Below are positions 52,532-61,966 of a stretch of 64,000 nucleotides of DNA, piece by piece. The stretch spans positions 682,001 to 746,000 of the forward strand of contig NZ_CP049157.1 of NCBI RefSeq assembly GCF_011493005.1. Reading direction: 5' to 3'. A program made the translations under genes and the position numbers. Source of the stretch: Caballeronia sp. SBC1 (GTDB taxonomy: Bacteria; Pseudomonadota; Gammaproteobacteria; Burkholderiales; Burkholderiaceae). Under the pieces are notes generated by a model that searched no databases, was not told where the DNA came from, and saw nothing but the letters and a program-made list of their open reading frames with translations. The number at the start of each line of letters is the position of its first letter. The stretch's first letter is position 1.

Positions 52532-53560
52532 CTACAGCGCGAGGTCGAGCACGACCCGGCCTTCAATATCACCCAGACGCATGCGCTCGAACACCTTGTT
52601 GATATTGTCGAGGCTGTCGGTGGATACGGTCGCCTTGACCTTTCCCTCTTCGGCGAAGATCAACGACTCCTGCAGATCGAGCCGTGTGCCGACTATGGAA
52701 CCGCGCACGGTGATGCCACCGAGCACCACATCGAAGATTGGCAGCGGGAAATCCCCCGGCGGCAAGCCATTCAGCGCGACCGTACCGCCACGCCGCACCA
52801 TGCCCAGCGCTTGCGAGAAGGCCCGCGGTGACACTGCGGTGACCAGCACACCGTGTGCGCCGCCAATTTCCTTTTTGATAAAGGCGACCGGGTCGGTGGT
52901 CTTCGCATTGACGGTGAGGGCGGCTCCAAGGCGCGTGGCGAGCGCGAGCTTGGCATCGTCGATATCGACTGCGGCGACGTTGAGCCCCATCGCTTTCGCA
53001 TATTGAACCGCCATGTGGCCCAAGCCCCCTATGCCGGAGATGACAACCCAGTCGCCGGGCTTGGTATTGGTGACCTTGAGCCCCTTATAGACGGTGACGC
53101 CGGCGCACAGAATAGGCGCGATCTCGACAAAGCCTATCCCCTTGGGCAGGTGGCCAACGTAGTCGGCGTCGGCAAGCGCGTATTCGGCAAAGCCGCCGTT
53201 CACCGAGTAGCCGGTATTTTGTTGCGATTCGCACAAGGTCTCCCAGCCGCCGAGACAATGCTCGCAATGGCCGCAGGCGGAGTACAGCCAGGGCACGCCG
53301 ACCCGGTCGCCGGCCTTGACGTGCTTCACCCCTGCGCCAACCTCGGCAACATAGCCCACACCTTCATGCCCCGGTATGAAGGGCGGGTTGGGCTTGAGCG
53401 GCCAGTCGCCCTCGGCAGCGTGCAGGTCGGTATGACAGACCCCGCACGCCTCGATCTTGACTAGAACCTGCCCTGTGCCCGGCGTTGGCACAGCCACTTC
53501 CTCAATCTGCAACGGCTGGCCGAAGGTGCGGACCACTGCGGCTTTCATTATCTTGCTCAT
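52532..53560 (-). CDS. adhP: Zinc-dependent alcohol dehydrogenase AdhP
   Basis: A 342-residue MDR alcohol dehydrogenase, ethanol/propanol-preferring with NAD+. Catalytic zinc ligands are '[17 protein letters not shown]' (Cys) and 'PGHEGVG' (His), structural zinc Cys residues are in '[17 protein letters not shown]', and the Rossmann loop is '[19 protein letters not shown]'. The ATG giving [10 protein letters not shown] has GGAG upstream; the longer frame adds 24 unlikely residues. The gene stands alone. A sigma-54-like and an FNR-like site lie upstream, compatible with control by low oxygen or alcohol. Confidence 0.95.
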   Translation of the reverse strand: MSKIMKAAVVRTFGQPLQIEEVAVPTPGTGQVLVKIEACGVCHTDLHAAEGDWPLKPNPPFIPGHEGVGYVAEVGAGVKHVKAGDRVGVPWLYSACGHCEHCLGGWETLCESQQNTGYSVNGGFAEYALADADYVGHLPKGIGFVEIAPILCAGVTVYKGLKVTNTKPGDWVVISGIGGLGHMAVQYAKAMGLNVAAVDIDDAKLALATRLGAALTVNAKTTDPVAFIKKEIGGAHGVLVTAVSPRAFSQALGMVRRGGTVALNGLPPGDFPLPIFDVVLGGITVRGSIVGTRLDLQESLIFAEEGKVKATVSTDSLDNINKVFERMRLGDIEGRVVLDLAL

Positions 53561-53718
53561 CAATCGATCTCCTTGTGAACGCATCGGGTGATGCGAACTT
53601 GTTTCGTGTTGCTCGCGATCCCAGACCGACACCGCGTTTTCGTGCGACGTGAGCGTTTGCCTCGCATGTCATTAAAAGTACTCAGCGAATTCTGTCCGCT
53701 GCCGGCATCTGTAGATAC

Positions 53719-53733
53719 GCGAGAGATGTGCCA
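53719..53733 (-). promoter_or_regulatory. Sigma-54-like promoter motif upstream of adhP
   Basis: On the minus strand TGGCACATCTCTCGC has the invariant GG and GC exactly ten bases apart, with the -24 box TGGCAC perfect and the -12 box TCGC one off TTGC. It is about 160 bp from the adhP start. A chance match is possible. Confidence 0.3.
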
Positions 53734-54089
53734 GAGGCGCATTCTTTCCCTGCGTTGCACGTCTGGCAAAGGTTTGCTTAACTAATCGGCTGATCCGGGC
53801 TGAGGCCAATATGTTCAGTGGGGTGTGCCGTTTCGAGACAGCAGGCGGGCATATGTGGCAAAGCGATACAAAAGAACCAACGGCAACCATGGCGACTTCT
53901 GTATGAGACCCTTTTGCCTGTCATGGGGCAATTCGCATTGCTAGTGGGCTGCATAGCGGTGAACTGTCGTCGTAGTGAAAAATAAATGTTCCACTGACAG
54001 AGCATTGGCTTTAAGGATTCTGTCGCGGTCATGCCATCGTGAAAAAATAACTCGATATGATCAGGATAGCTTATCGAAAATAGCTGCCG

Positions 54090-54103
54090 TTGATCCAGAT
54101 CAT
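54090..54103. promoter_or_regulatory. FNR/Anr-like box
   Basis: TTGAT-CCAG-ATCAT fits the FNR/Anr half-sites except for the last base. It is far from both flanking starts (about 530 bp to adhP, 390 bp to the DUF899 gene), so it needs a nearer unseen transcript to make sense. Confidence 0.4.
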
Positions 54104-54490
54104 GGTCTGGTTTTCTATCCTTCACATTGTCGAGGCGAAATCGACGCACTCGTGAACGGGTACGGTCCGCTCGCACAGGCGCGCCAGGTAGCGCGCCTGC
54201 CAGCGACGCCATTGCGGGCAATCATATAAAAACTCGCTTTGGAATCCGGGGCTATAGGCACAACACCACATCGTTCAAGGCGCCGGCGGATCACCCGCTT
54301 CGGACCCACGCGCCGCGGCTGGAGTCAGCGACTCCATCGGAATACCGCCACGCTTGTTACTCCCAACGTTCTATTTCCGGTGCCAAACTCAAACCATTCC
54401 ACAGCCAACAACGATCGATGACCAGCGAATGGAGTCGCGCTTCAGTCACGGGGCGCGCGAATTTATCCAAACCAGGAGATTGCAAAAGTC

Positions 54491-55285
54491 ATGACATCAT
54501 CAGCCGAGAACGGACTCAAAGAAGGACAGCCTGCCATGCACACGCCGCCGGTCGTGTCGTCAGAGGCGTGGGAGACGGCCCGCGAGCAACTGCTCGTGAA
54601 GGAAAAGGCCCACACCCGCGCCCGTGATGCACTGGCCGCCGAGCGCCGGCGCATGCCGTGGATGGCCGTGGAGAAGGCGTATGCATTCGAGGGGCCTGCG
54701 GGCAAGGTCAGTCTCCTCGATCTTTTCGACGGCCGGCGTCAGCTGATCGTCTACCGCGCCTTCTTCGAGCCGGGCGTGTTCGGCTGGCCCGAGCACGCCT
54801 GCCGGGGCTGCTCCATGGTCGCGGATCAGGTGGCGCACCTCGCCCACCTGAACGCCCGCGACACTACCCTCGTCTTCGTCTCGCGTGCGCCTCAGGCGGA
54901 CATCGCGCGACTGAAGGCGGAGATGGGCTGGGAGATACCGTGGTTCACCCTCACGGACAGCTTCGACGCCGACTTCGGCGTAGACGAGTGGCACGGCACG
55001 AACGTGTTTTACCGCGACGGCGACCGCGTGTTCCGCACCTACTTCATCAACAACCGCGGCGACGAGCAGATGGGCGGCACCTGGAACTACCTCGACATCA
55101 CGCCGCTGGGCCGGCAAGAACTCTGGGAGGACTCGCCCGAGGGCTACCCTCAAACCCCAACCTACAAGTGGTGGAACTGGCACGACAGCTATGTAGCAGA
55201 CGCGGCGCCAGACAAAAAGTGGGTCGAGGTGTCGGACGCCGGAGAAGCGGCGTTCCGAAACCAGGACGCGAGCACGAAGCCTTGA
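54491..55285 (+). CDS. DUF899 thioredoxin-fold protein
   Basis: A 264-residue soluble protein of the DUF899 family, thioredoxin-like. Family landmarks: 'EAWETAREQLLVKEKAHTRARDALAAERRRMPW', 'KVSLLDLFDGRRQLIVYRAFF', 'CRGCSMVADQVAHLAHLNARD', 'FVSRAPQADI' and the C-terminal 'TWNYLDITPLGRQELWEDSPEG'. A CxxC (CRGC) sits where peroxiredoxin-like proteins have their redox Cys. Function not settled. AGGAG lies about 12 bases before the ATG, a long spacing. Confidence 0.9.
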   Translation: MTSSAENGLKEGQPAMHTPPVVSSEAWETAREQLLVKEKAHTRARDALAAERRRMPWMAVEKAYAFEGPAGKVSLLDLFDGRRQLIVYRAFFEPGVFGWPEHACRGCSMVADQVAHLAHLNARDTTLVFVSRAPQADIARLKAEMGWEIPWFTLTDSFDADFGVDEWHGTNVFYRDGDRVFRTYFINNRGDEQMGGTWNYLDITPLGRQELWEDSPEGYPQTPTYKWWNWHDSYVADAAPDKKWVEVSDAGEAAFRNQDASTKP

Positions 55286-55357
55286 GTCGCGCCCGTTCCT
55301 GTGGGCTCTAACGGCGGCGACAGTCAGGCGGGGGCGGCGATCGCCCCCACTAAACCG

Positions 55358-56815
55358 TCAAGCGCCGGTCGCTGCGATCGCGGTCCGCGGCCGCAGCGTC
55401 GCCATGATCAGGTACATGCCGCCGCCGATCACCACGCCAAAGAACCACCCATAGGTATTCCACCAGACCGGCAGCAAGTTGGTGAAATTGGGCAAGAAGG
55501 TCGAAAACACGCTGCCGACCGCCGCGGAGACCAGCGCGTTGACGTTCCAGCCGCCTTCGTAGCGGTATTCGCCATACTCCTGGTAGAGCGCCGCGACATT
55601 GATGTTGCCCTTGGCCACCAGATAGTAGTCCACCAGGATGATCCCCAGCAGCGGGCCCATCGTGGCGCCGATCGCGTTGACGAAGTGCGCGGCGTTGCCT
55701 TCCCACGGCGCGAATGGATACAGTACCAGCGCGATGGCCGCGGCAATGTAGCCACCCTTCTTGAAGCTGATCTGCTTGGGGAACGTGTTGGAAATGTCGA
55801 ACGCGGCCGAGACGAAATTGGCCACCACGTTAATGCCCAGCGTGGCGACTGCGAAGGTCAGCGCTGCGATCAGTGCCAGCACCCAGCTATCGAATTTGGC
55901 CGAGATCTGCTCGGGGTGCAGAAGCACTTCGCCGTACACCCTGAAGGCGGCGATGGTGGTGACGCCGGCGACCAGCGAGAACGCGATCAGGTTGACCGGC
56001 AGACCCCACAGATTTCCTTTCTTCACTGCGTCGCGATTTTTTGCATAACGCGAGAAGTCGCAAAAATTCAGGTATAGCGCCGCGAAGTAGGTGATCCAGG
56101 TCGCGCCCACTGCCATCAGCGCCCAGAACGAGCCAGGCTCGCCGCTGACGCCGGCGTCCTTGGTTTTATCGAGGAGCACGTTCATTGGAATGCCACTGCT
56201 GAACGAGAAGCCGCCCGCCTTGATGCACAGGCCAATCGCCAGGATCAGCATTGCGACCCATACCGCCGGACCGGCCCAGTCCTGGAATTTGCGCACCGTC
56301 TCCATGCCCTTCTGGATAATGAGCAACTGCAACGCCCATATGACCACGTAACAGATCACCTCCAGCCCCGAGTGACCTAGAAAGTGCGTGCCCTTATAGA
56401 ACGCCATCAGGCTGTCGTTGCGGATCAGCAGCGCGACCATCGCACCCGACGCGGCTGCCGTCTGTGCGCCGTACCAGAAGCAAGCCACCACGGCGCGCAC
56501 CAGTGCGGCCAGATTGGCGCCCCACACGCCAAAGGAGGCGCGCGCCAGCACCGGATAAGGCACGCCAGTCTTCTCGCCGGCGTAGCCGATCAGGTTCATG
56601 AGCGCGAAGATCACTAGCGAGCCGATCCCGATCGCCAGCACGAAGTTGACAAAGCTGCCGCACAGAAGGAACAGGCTGGCGGCGAGGTAGTAACCCCAGA
56701 GGCTGTGCACGTCCGATGTCCAGACGTTGAAAATGCTGAAGGTTCCCCAGTTGCGCTGCCTGGAGGGTGCGAGATCTTCGTTGTAGAGGCCGGGGGAAGG
56801 ATCGCGGATTTCCAT
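55358..56815 (-). CDS. NCS1-family nucleobase/allantoin-type permease
   Basis: A 485-residue, 12-helix transporter of the nucleobase:cation symporter-1 family, which imports uracil, allantoin, hydantoins or cytosine with Na+ or H+. Signature parts: 'LYNEDLAPSRQRNWGTFSIFNVWTSDVHSLWGYYLA', 'GVPYPVLARASFGVWGANL', 'WITYFAALYLNFCDFSRYAKN'. AAAGGAG precedes the ATG. No hydantoinase, allantoinase or cytosine deaminase is adjacent, so the substrate stays open. Confidence 0.9.
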   Translation of the reverse strand: MEIRDPSPGLYNEDLAPSRQRNWGTFSIFNVWTSDVHSLWGYYLAASLFLLCGSFVNFVLAIGIGSLVIFALMNLIGYAGEKTGVPYPVLARASFGVWGANLAALVRAVVACFWYGAQTAAASGAMVALLIRNDSLMAFYKGTHFLGHSGLEVICYVVIWALQLLIIQKGMETVRKFQDWAGPAVWVAMLILAIGLCIKAGGFSFSSGIPMNVLLDKTKDAGVSGEPGSFWALMAVGATWITYFAALYLNFCDFSRYAKNRDAVKKGNLWGLPVNLIAFSLVAGVTTIAAFRVYGEVLLHPEQISAKFDSWVLALIAALTFAVATLGINVVANFVSAAFDISNTFPKQISFKKGGYIAAAIALVLYPFAPWEGNAAHFVNAIGATMGPLLGIILVDYYLVAKGNINVAALYQEYGEYRYEGGWNVNALVSAAVGSVFSTFLPNFTNLLPVWWNTYGWFFGVVIGGGMYLIMATLRPRTAIAATGA

Positions 56816-57142
56816 CTGTCATCTCCTTTGAGTTCGTGGAACTGAGGAAACACCGCCGGACACTCCTGGGTGGAAATGCCCCCGCGTCTGAAGCATGCTG
56901 ATATGCAAGAACTCTATGCACTTTGTCGCAGAGTTTCGAATGGGTTAACCCTAGTCGAGATGCGTGAGAGTACAAGCTAAATATAAGCTGAACGCCCGGT
57001 CCCACGCACCATTAGCGTGGTCGCAAGTTCGCGTATGGTCACGGCGCGCAGGAATGCGCTTGATTGACGCGATAGCAAAACAACGTCAGAGCGGGCGTGC
57101 GAGTACCCGGCCATTCTGTTGGCGAGTCATCATTCCCCAAGC
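56816..57142. other. 327-bp gap upstream of the NCS1 permease
   Basis: Holds the permease promoter region and the 3' end of the SGNH lipoprotein transcript. A small imperfect dyad around AAGCATGC/ATGCAAG near 56890-56910 is visible. No gene or riboswitch recognised. Confidence 0.4.
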
Positions 57143-58156
57143 TCAATGACCAAGACCGCTCGCGGCAATCTGCTGCTCCACATACTGGGCGAACAGGGCG
57201 TGCAGATGCGTTGTCGGATGAATGTCGTCGGCGAACATATACGTCTGATCGGCATTGGCCGTCACGTAGGTAGCCGGTGAGCACAGCAATGCCGTGTCAT
57301 CAGGCGTTTTCGAAGGGTCGCAGGCGGTACTGGTGTTCGACACGGTAAAGCCATTCGCCTGAAAGTTCGCAATGATCTGATCCGCCCAAGTATAGGAATC
57401 GATTTGGATCACCTTGCCTTGCAGGCCATCGGCCTGTAAGGCAGCATTCAAGTCATTGTTGAAGAGCTGCGATAACTGGGTCAGGTTTGCTCCGCCGTCG
57501 GACTGAGCGATGCCATCGGGCGTCAGTCCAATATTCGGGACATTAACCACTACAACATGACTGGCGCCGCTCTGGATGATCTGTCCAACAACCTGAGCCA
57601 GCGTCGTTGCCGCCGTCTGCACGGTCGACGCCGCCGCCGGCAGCGGCCCGGCGCGAAGCACGTCGTTCGCACCAGCCCAGACCAGCACCAGTTGATTAGA
57701 GTTGAAGCTGCCGTGCTCGCTCAAATAGCTCGACACCTGCTGATTGACGGGCATTTCTATATTGCCGATCACGTCGGTAAGAAAGTTGTACAGGTTTGCT
57801 GGCGTTGCCACCGTAGCGCCGCCCTCGGCATAGCCAAGGCCACCTTGCGCACTCAACTCATGAGCGACGTTGATCGTAAACGCAGCGGTGAGCGTGTCCC
57901 CGTAGTACTGCGCAACATCCTGAGTCCACACTTGCCCTGGGTTGGTTGTGAAACGCCCCCCGCCGACCGCGCTGGCGATCGGCGCATAGGTTCCGACGTC
58001 CGACAGACTGTCGCCGAACGAGATAACCTGCAGATCAATGCCGCCCGGCGGGTTAGGCGCGCCACTTGAGCCGCTTCCACCGCCGCCGCATGAGGTAAGC
58101 AGAGAAATCGCCACGGCAAGAATTGCAGCCCGTACCGTGTCATTAATTCCTTGCAT
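57143..58156 (-). CDS. SGNH/GDSL-family esterase lipoprotein
   Basis: A 337-residue lipoprotein hydrolase. The ATG giving MQGINDTVRAAIL has GGAGG just upstream. The lipobox is LTSC followed by a Gly/Ser linker. The four SGNH blocks are present: GDSL ('SFGDSLSDVG'), Gly ('LGYAEGGATVATPA'), Asn ('VWAGANDVLRAG') and Asp-x-x-His ('FADDIHPTTHLHALFAQYV'). It should be an outer-membrane- or periplasm-anchored lipase/esterase or acyl-deacetylase. A full C-terminal autotransporter barrel is lacking, unlike EstA. Confidence 0.92.
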   Translation of the reverse strand: MQGINDTVRAAILAVAISLLTSCGGGGSGSSGAPNPPGGIDLQVISFGDSLSDVGTYAPIASAVGGGRFTTNPGQVWTQDVAQYYGDTLTAAFTINVAHELSAQGGLGYAEGGATVATPANLYNFLTDVIGNIEMPVNQQVSSYLSEHGSFNSNQLVLVWAGANDVLRAGPLPAAASTVQTAATTLAQVVGQIIQSGASHVVVVNVPNIGLTPDGIAQSDGGANLTQLSQLFNNDLNAALQADGLQGKVIQIDSYTWADQIIANFQANGFTVSNTSTACDPSKTPDDTALLCSPATYVTANADQTYMFADDIHPTTHLHALFAQYVEQQIAASGLGH

Positions 58157-58320
58157 AGCTCCTCCGCTGGTCACTCAGGCACCCGCCTCGTGCGGCGGGC
58201 TTATGGGCAGCCTGACAGACTGCATATCGCTCTTGCAATATGCACCTTCGTTAAGCAAAAAGCATGCGCTATCGTCCTGCTTTCAAATATTGAACAGGTC
58301 CTTTGGGTGGTCTGCGCCAA

Positions 58321-59850
58321 TTAGCTTCGAGCCGCCTTTTTCCTTGGCGAATGCGGAAGATCACAGTGAGCAGCTTTTGCCACCGCGGCAATACTCGTGG
58401 CGAGACGCTGGGTGGCGGTTTCAATCTCATCGTCGCTGAAGCCCCCAAGACCTAAGATCAAACCCATTGGACCTTTTCCACCGGAATACATGGGAGACAC
58501 CGCTCGTACCACCACCCCGCTTTCGGACGCCAACGACGCTACTAACCTGTCGTTGACGCCTTCTCCAAGCCAGAGCACGAGGTGCATGCCCTGATCACTC
58601 GGCTGCAACCAGGCGACCTCTTTCGGCAAAAATCGCTCGATTGTCTCGATGATCCGCGCGCGGCGATCCGCATACACGCCACGAATGCGCCGGATGTGAC
58701 GGTCAAGGTGACCTTCCGCGATGAAAGCAGCCAGCACGTGCTGATCGGCATTGGGAGGATTGCGATCCATTAGCACGCGCGCGCCGCAGAATGCTTCCAC
58801 GAGGTTCTCCGGAACAACGGCATAGCCGAGTCGCAACGACGGGAACAGTATCTTGCTGAAGGTGCCGAGATAAATCACCCGGTCTGGATCCAGTCCTTGC
58901 AGCGACGGAAACGGATGTCCCGCATAACGCAGCTCGCTGTCATAGTCGTCCTCGACCACCCACGCGTTGTTTGATCGAGCCCACGCCAACAACGCGTTAC
59001 GCCTTGCCATGCTCAGTGGCATTCCCAACGGATACTGGTGCGACGATGTGACGAATGCCGCCCGTGCATGCGGGCACAGCTTGATACCCGCGTCGACGTT
59101 GAGACCCTCTGCGTCGACGGGCACCCGGATCATGCGTTCCGGGCGACCCGTACTTTCCAGAATTGCCGTAATACCCCTATATGCAGGGTCCTCCACCCAC
59201 GCCGGCTCGTCGGCATCGAGCAGCACCTGGCATGAAAGGTAAAGGCCCTGCTGTGTGCCGCTGGTGATGATCACCTGTTCGGCTTCGCAGCGAACCGAGC
59301 GCGATTTCCTGACGTAATCGGCTACTGCTTCACGCAGCGCCCGCGCCCCGTGCGGGTCGCCATACCCTGCCGGTGCGCCGGGGCCGCGGGCGCGCAGCCG
59401 GTTGCCTAGACGACGCCACACATCGTCAGGAGCGGCAGGTCCAACCGGCACCGAAACAGCAAATGGCGCTTGCGGTACCGCAGCAAACTGACGTGCAACC
59501 TGGGCAAACAGGCGGATGCGTTCTGAAAGCGGGGCTGTTTCGACGGATGACGAACGCGCCCGCGCCTCGGCGGGCGGCGTTAGCGACTGCGCCACGCGCG
59601 TGCCGGCTCCAGGATGCGATTGCAGAAAGCCCTCGGCGATCAGTTGCTCGAATGCCTCGACGACCGTTCCCCGGGCAACATGCAACGACGCAGCCAGCGT
59701 GCGCGTGGATGGCAGCAGCTCGCCGGGTTTGAGGTCGCCTCGGCGGATAGCATCGCGGAGCGCCTGCGCGAGCTGACGCCCCAAGTTACCCATCGCTCGA
59801 TCCAGCGTCCCGATCGACGGAACCTCGACCCCTTTTGGTTTTCGAGCCAT
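58321..59850 (-). CDS. MocR/PdxR-type GntR-aminotransferase regulator
   Basis: A 509-residue fusion of an N-terminal GntR winged helix (about 15-85, 'LAQALRDAIRRGDLKPGELLPSTRTLAASLHVARGTVVEAFEQL') and a class I aminotransferase-like domain that should bind PLP. The PLP lysine region 'YLGTFSKILFPSLRLGYAVVP' and 'VEDDYDSELRY' are intact. The ATG giving MARKPKGVEVP is used; an upstream in-frame TTG is doubtful. Divergent from a PaiB-like gene, with repeats in the gap. MocR proteins typically activate the divergent neighbour. Confidence 0.92.
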   Translation of the reverse strand: MARKPKGVEVPSIGTLDRAMGNLGRQLAQALRDAIRRGDLKPGELLPSTRTLAASLHVARGTVVEAFEQLIAEGFLQSHPGAGTRVAQSLTPPAEARARSSSVETAPLSERIRLFAQVARQFAAVPQAPFAVSVPVGPAAPDDVWRRLGNRLRARGPGAPAGYGDPHGARALREAVADYVRKSRSVRCEAEQVIITSGTQQGLYLSCQVLLDADEPAWVEDPAYRGITAILESTGRPERMIRVPVDAEGLNVDAGIKLCPHARAAFVTSSHQYPLGMPLSMARRNALLAWARSNNAWVVEDDYDSELRYAGHPFPSLQGLDPDRVIYLGTFSKILFPSLRLGYAVVPENLVEAFCGARVLMDRNPPNADQHVLAAFIAEGHLDRHIRRIRGVYADRRARIIETIERFLPKEVAWLQPSDQGMHLVLWLGEGVNDRLVASLASESGVVVRAVSPMYSGGKGPMGLILGLGGFSDDEIETATQRLATSIAAVAKAAHCDLPHSPRKKAARS

Positions 59851-59857
59851 TGCTTTC

Positions 59858-59905
59858 TGGTCCAAAGAAAATGATCCAAACTGGTTCTACAACATAAACC
59901 AGTTT
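59858..59905. promoter_or_regulatory. MocR operator candidate: direct and inverted repeats
   Basis: TGGTCCAAA (59858-59866) recurs as TGATCCAAA (59872-59880), 14 bp apart. AAACTGGTT (59878-59886) then forms a perfect dyad with AACCAGTTT (59897-59905) over a 10-bp spacer. MocR regulators usually bind combinations of direct and inverted repeats like this. The sites lie just upstream of the MocR start and 112-159 bp from the PaiB start. Confidence 0.6.
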
Positions 59906-60016
59906 GCCGCCACAATTCTTGTACTGGCATGGAGCCCGACAATGCGCGAACCTGCTGCATGAGGGTTAGCGCATCGCCACGATCAGCTGCAATCGTGCAA
60001 CCATCACGGAGCCTAT

Positions 60017-60661
60017 ATGTACGTACCAACCCATTTCGATGAACCGCGCGCTGAGGTCCTGCACACGCTGATCGCGGAGAATCCGCTTGGCATTCTGTTC
60101 ACGCACGGCAAGAGCGGTCTGGATGCCAATCACATTCCGTTTGACCTGAAAGCCGAAGAAGGCGCATGTGGCGTTCTTCATGCCCACGTAGCCCGCGCAA
60201 ATCCGTTCTGGCAGGACGTGGCCAACGGAGACGAGGTGCTGGTCGTGTTTCGCGCTGGCGACGCCTACATTTCCCCCACCTGGTATCCGAGCAAGCACGA
60301 GTTTCACAAGCAGGTGCCGACATGGAATTACCGGGTGGTCCACGCCCATGGCCGGGTGACCATTCGCGATGACGAACGCTACGTTCGAGGGCTGGTCGCT
60401 CGCCTCACGCGTACTCATGAAGCCTCCCAGCCCCGTCCGTGGAAAATGACGGACAGCGCCAGCGACTACATCGATACGATGCTCAAAGCGATCGTCGGGG
60501 TCGAGATCGAAATCACCCGGCTGGTCGGGAAGATCAAGCTCAGCCAGAACAAGGAAGTGCGGGATATACGAGGGGCCGGATCTGCCCTCAGCGATCAAGG
60601 GGAACACGTGATTGGTAGCGCCATGCTTGAGTACGCCGAAATAAAACAAAAGGCACAGTAA
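60017..60661 (+). CDS. PaiB-family FMN-binding protein
   Basis: A 214-residue protein of the FMN-binding split-barrel PaiB family. It shows 'MYVPTHFDEPRAEVLHTLIAENPLGILFTHGKSGLDANHIPF' (cited in parts), 'AHVARANPFWQDV', 'AYISPTWYPSKHEFHKQVPTWNY' and 'KLSQNKEVRDIRGA', the family's flavin-site segments. PaiB of Bacillus subtilis was described as a repressor of protease and sporulation genes; members may instead be flavin oxidoreductases. It is divergent from the MocR gene, its likely regulator. Confidence 0.9.
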   Translation: MYVPTHFDEPRAEVLHTLIAENPLGILFTHGKSGLDANHIPFDLKAEEGACGVLHAHVARANPFWQDVANGDEVLVVFRAGDAYISPTWYPSKHEFHKQVPTWNYRVVHAHGRVTIRDDERYVRGLVARLTRTHEASQPRPWKMTDSASDYIDTMLKAIVGVEIEITRLVGKIKLSQNKEVRDIRGAGSALSDQGEHVIGSAMLEYAEIKQKAQ

Positions 60662-60888
60662 AGGCCGGCGATTATCCACGTGATGCTCGTGAAAACTTCG
60701 CCTGTTTCTCGAAATCGCTCAATGCAAGTCGTAGTCAAAACCACGGATGGTTTTAGCCTGAGTCAGTCCGGCCTCAGTAGGCAACTTAGCAACCTCGAAG
60801 GTTTTCTTCGGGCAACCGCTGCTTGAGCGACACGGGCGACGTATCGCCGGACGCACGCCGCGAGGCAGCTTTTCGCTATCGCTGCCCC

Positions 60889-61872
60889 TCAATGTGACGA
60901 GACGAACTTTGACTCTGGAAAGGCCGGAGGCAACGCGAAGCTGTCGCGCAGGCGTTTCGTCTCTGCGGCAGGCGTCAGGCCAAAGAGTCGCTTGAATTCC
61001 CGGTTGAATTGAGAGGGGCTGGCATAGCCGACAGCATGACACGCCGCCTCAGCAGTGATCCCCTGGCGCACCATCAGCAAGCGAGCCTGATGCAATCGAG
61101 TGGATTTCACGTACTGCATAGGCGAAGTACTCGTGATGGCCTTGAAATGACTGTGGAACGTTGGCACGCTCATCCCGGCCTGGCTTGCCAATTCCGGAAG
61201 GTCCAGATGCTCCGCATAGGTCGCGTGGATACGCTCAAGCGCTCTCCCAATCTTGCCGAATTGCCCTTGCATGGCTAAAGCCGCCCGCATTGCGTGGCCT
61301 TGTGCGCCGGTAAGAACACGGAAATACAATTCGCGTACCAGTCCCGGGCCAAGGATTGAAGCGTCAAGTGGCTGGTTCATTGCCTCCAGAAAGCGTAGTA
61401 CAGACGCTCGCATGGCCGCATCCATTGGACTCGACATCATAGTCTCCGGCACCTCGCCTGCCGATGGCAAACCATGATGATCTATCTGAATCATGAGCTC
61501 GGCCGCCACCTGAAAGTCCAGATGCAGGTACAGGGCGAGTAGCGGACACTCGGGCGTCGCGTCGGTCTCCATTGTGAAGGGGACCGGCACCGCAATAGCC
61601 AGATAATGCTGCTCGTCATACAGATAAACCCGGTCACCAAAAAATCCGCGTTTTGCACCTTGGCAGACGATCACAATGCCGGGATCGTATAGCACCGGAG
61701 TGCGAGACAGCGCCCGGTCCGAACGCAGGACACGCACATCGCGCAACGCGGTCAGGTTGTAGCCTTCCTGCGGAGCCAGCGCAGTCAGCAAGGCCACCAT
61801 CCGGTGTTGTTCACGTGCGCCGGCAGCGGAAACACGGTGGTTAATGCTTTTCTCGTGAACCGATTTGCTCAT
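60889..61872 (-). CDS. AraC-family regulator (AraC_N type)
   Basis: A 327-residue regulator starting at ATG 61872 (a TTG four codons earlier is in frame). The N-terminal AraC_N domain is clear ('LYDPGIVIVCQGAKRGFFGDRVYLYDEQHYLAIAVPVPF'). The C-terminal HTH_18 covers about 220-320 ('LDLPELASQAGMSVPTFHSHFKAITSTSPMQYVKSTRLHQARLLM', 'AACHAVGYASPSQFNREFKRLFG'). It is divergent from the SDR gene at 61967 across 94 bp and likely regulates it; such YqhC-like pairs are common. Confidence 0.92.
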   Translation of the reverse strand: MSKSVHEKSINHRVSAAGAREQHRMVALLTALAPQEGYNLTALRDVRVLRSDRALSRTPVLYDPGIVIVCQGAKRGFFGDRVYLYDEQHYLAIAVPVPFTMETDATPECPLLALYLHLDFQVAAELMIQIDHHGLPSAGEVPETMMSSPMDAAMRASVLRFLEAMNQPLDASILGPGLVRELYFRVLTGAQGHAMRAALAMQGQFGKIGRALERIHATYAEHLDLPELASQAGMSVPTFHSHFKAITSTSPMQYVKSTRLHQARLLMVRQGITAEAACHAVGYASPSQFNREFKRLFGLTPAAETKRLRDSFALPPAFPESKFVSSH

Positions 61873-61966
61873 AGAAATAGGCAATAAAAACGAAGAATCA
61901 GGTCTGATTTTTGGGGCTTATTCAGAATAACATGTAACTCTCGAAACCAGCCCAGGAGTGTTTGCA

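Larger units (their letters stand above)
53561..54490. other. 930-bp gap between adhP and the DUF899 gene
   Basis: The longest gene-free stretch in the window. Frames such as 53778-54221 (minus) have no family pattern. An FNR/Anr-like site, TTGATCCAGATCAT, lies at 54090-54103, matching TTGAT-N4-ATCAA at nine of ten positions. Locally AT-richer sequence at 53940-54110 may be a promoter. It could also hide an unrecognised small RNA. Confidence 0.45.

Noticed and set aside
53778..54221. 147-codon minus-strand frame upstream of adhP
   Set aside because: No domain pattern, Arg/His/Met-rich composition typical of a spurious frame, no ribosome-binding site.
56860..57140. Possible riboswitch before the NCS1 permease
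   Set aside because: I could not find a conserved core of guanidine, purine or other known riboswitches; only a weak dyad is present.
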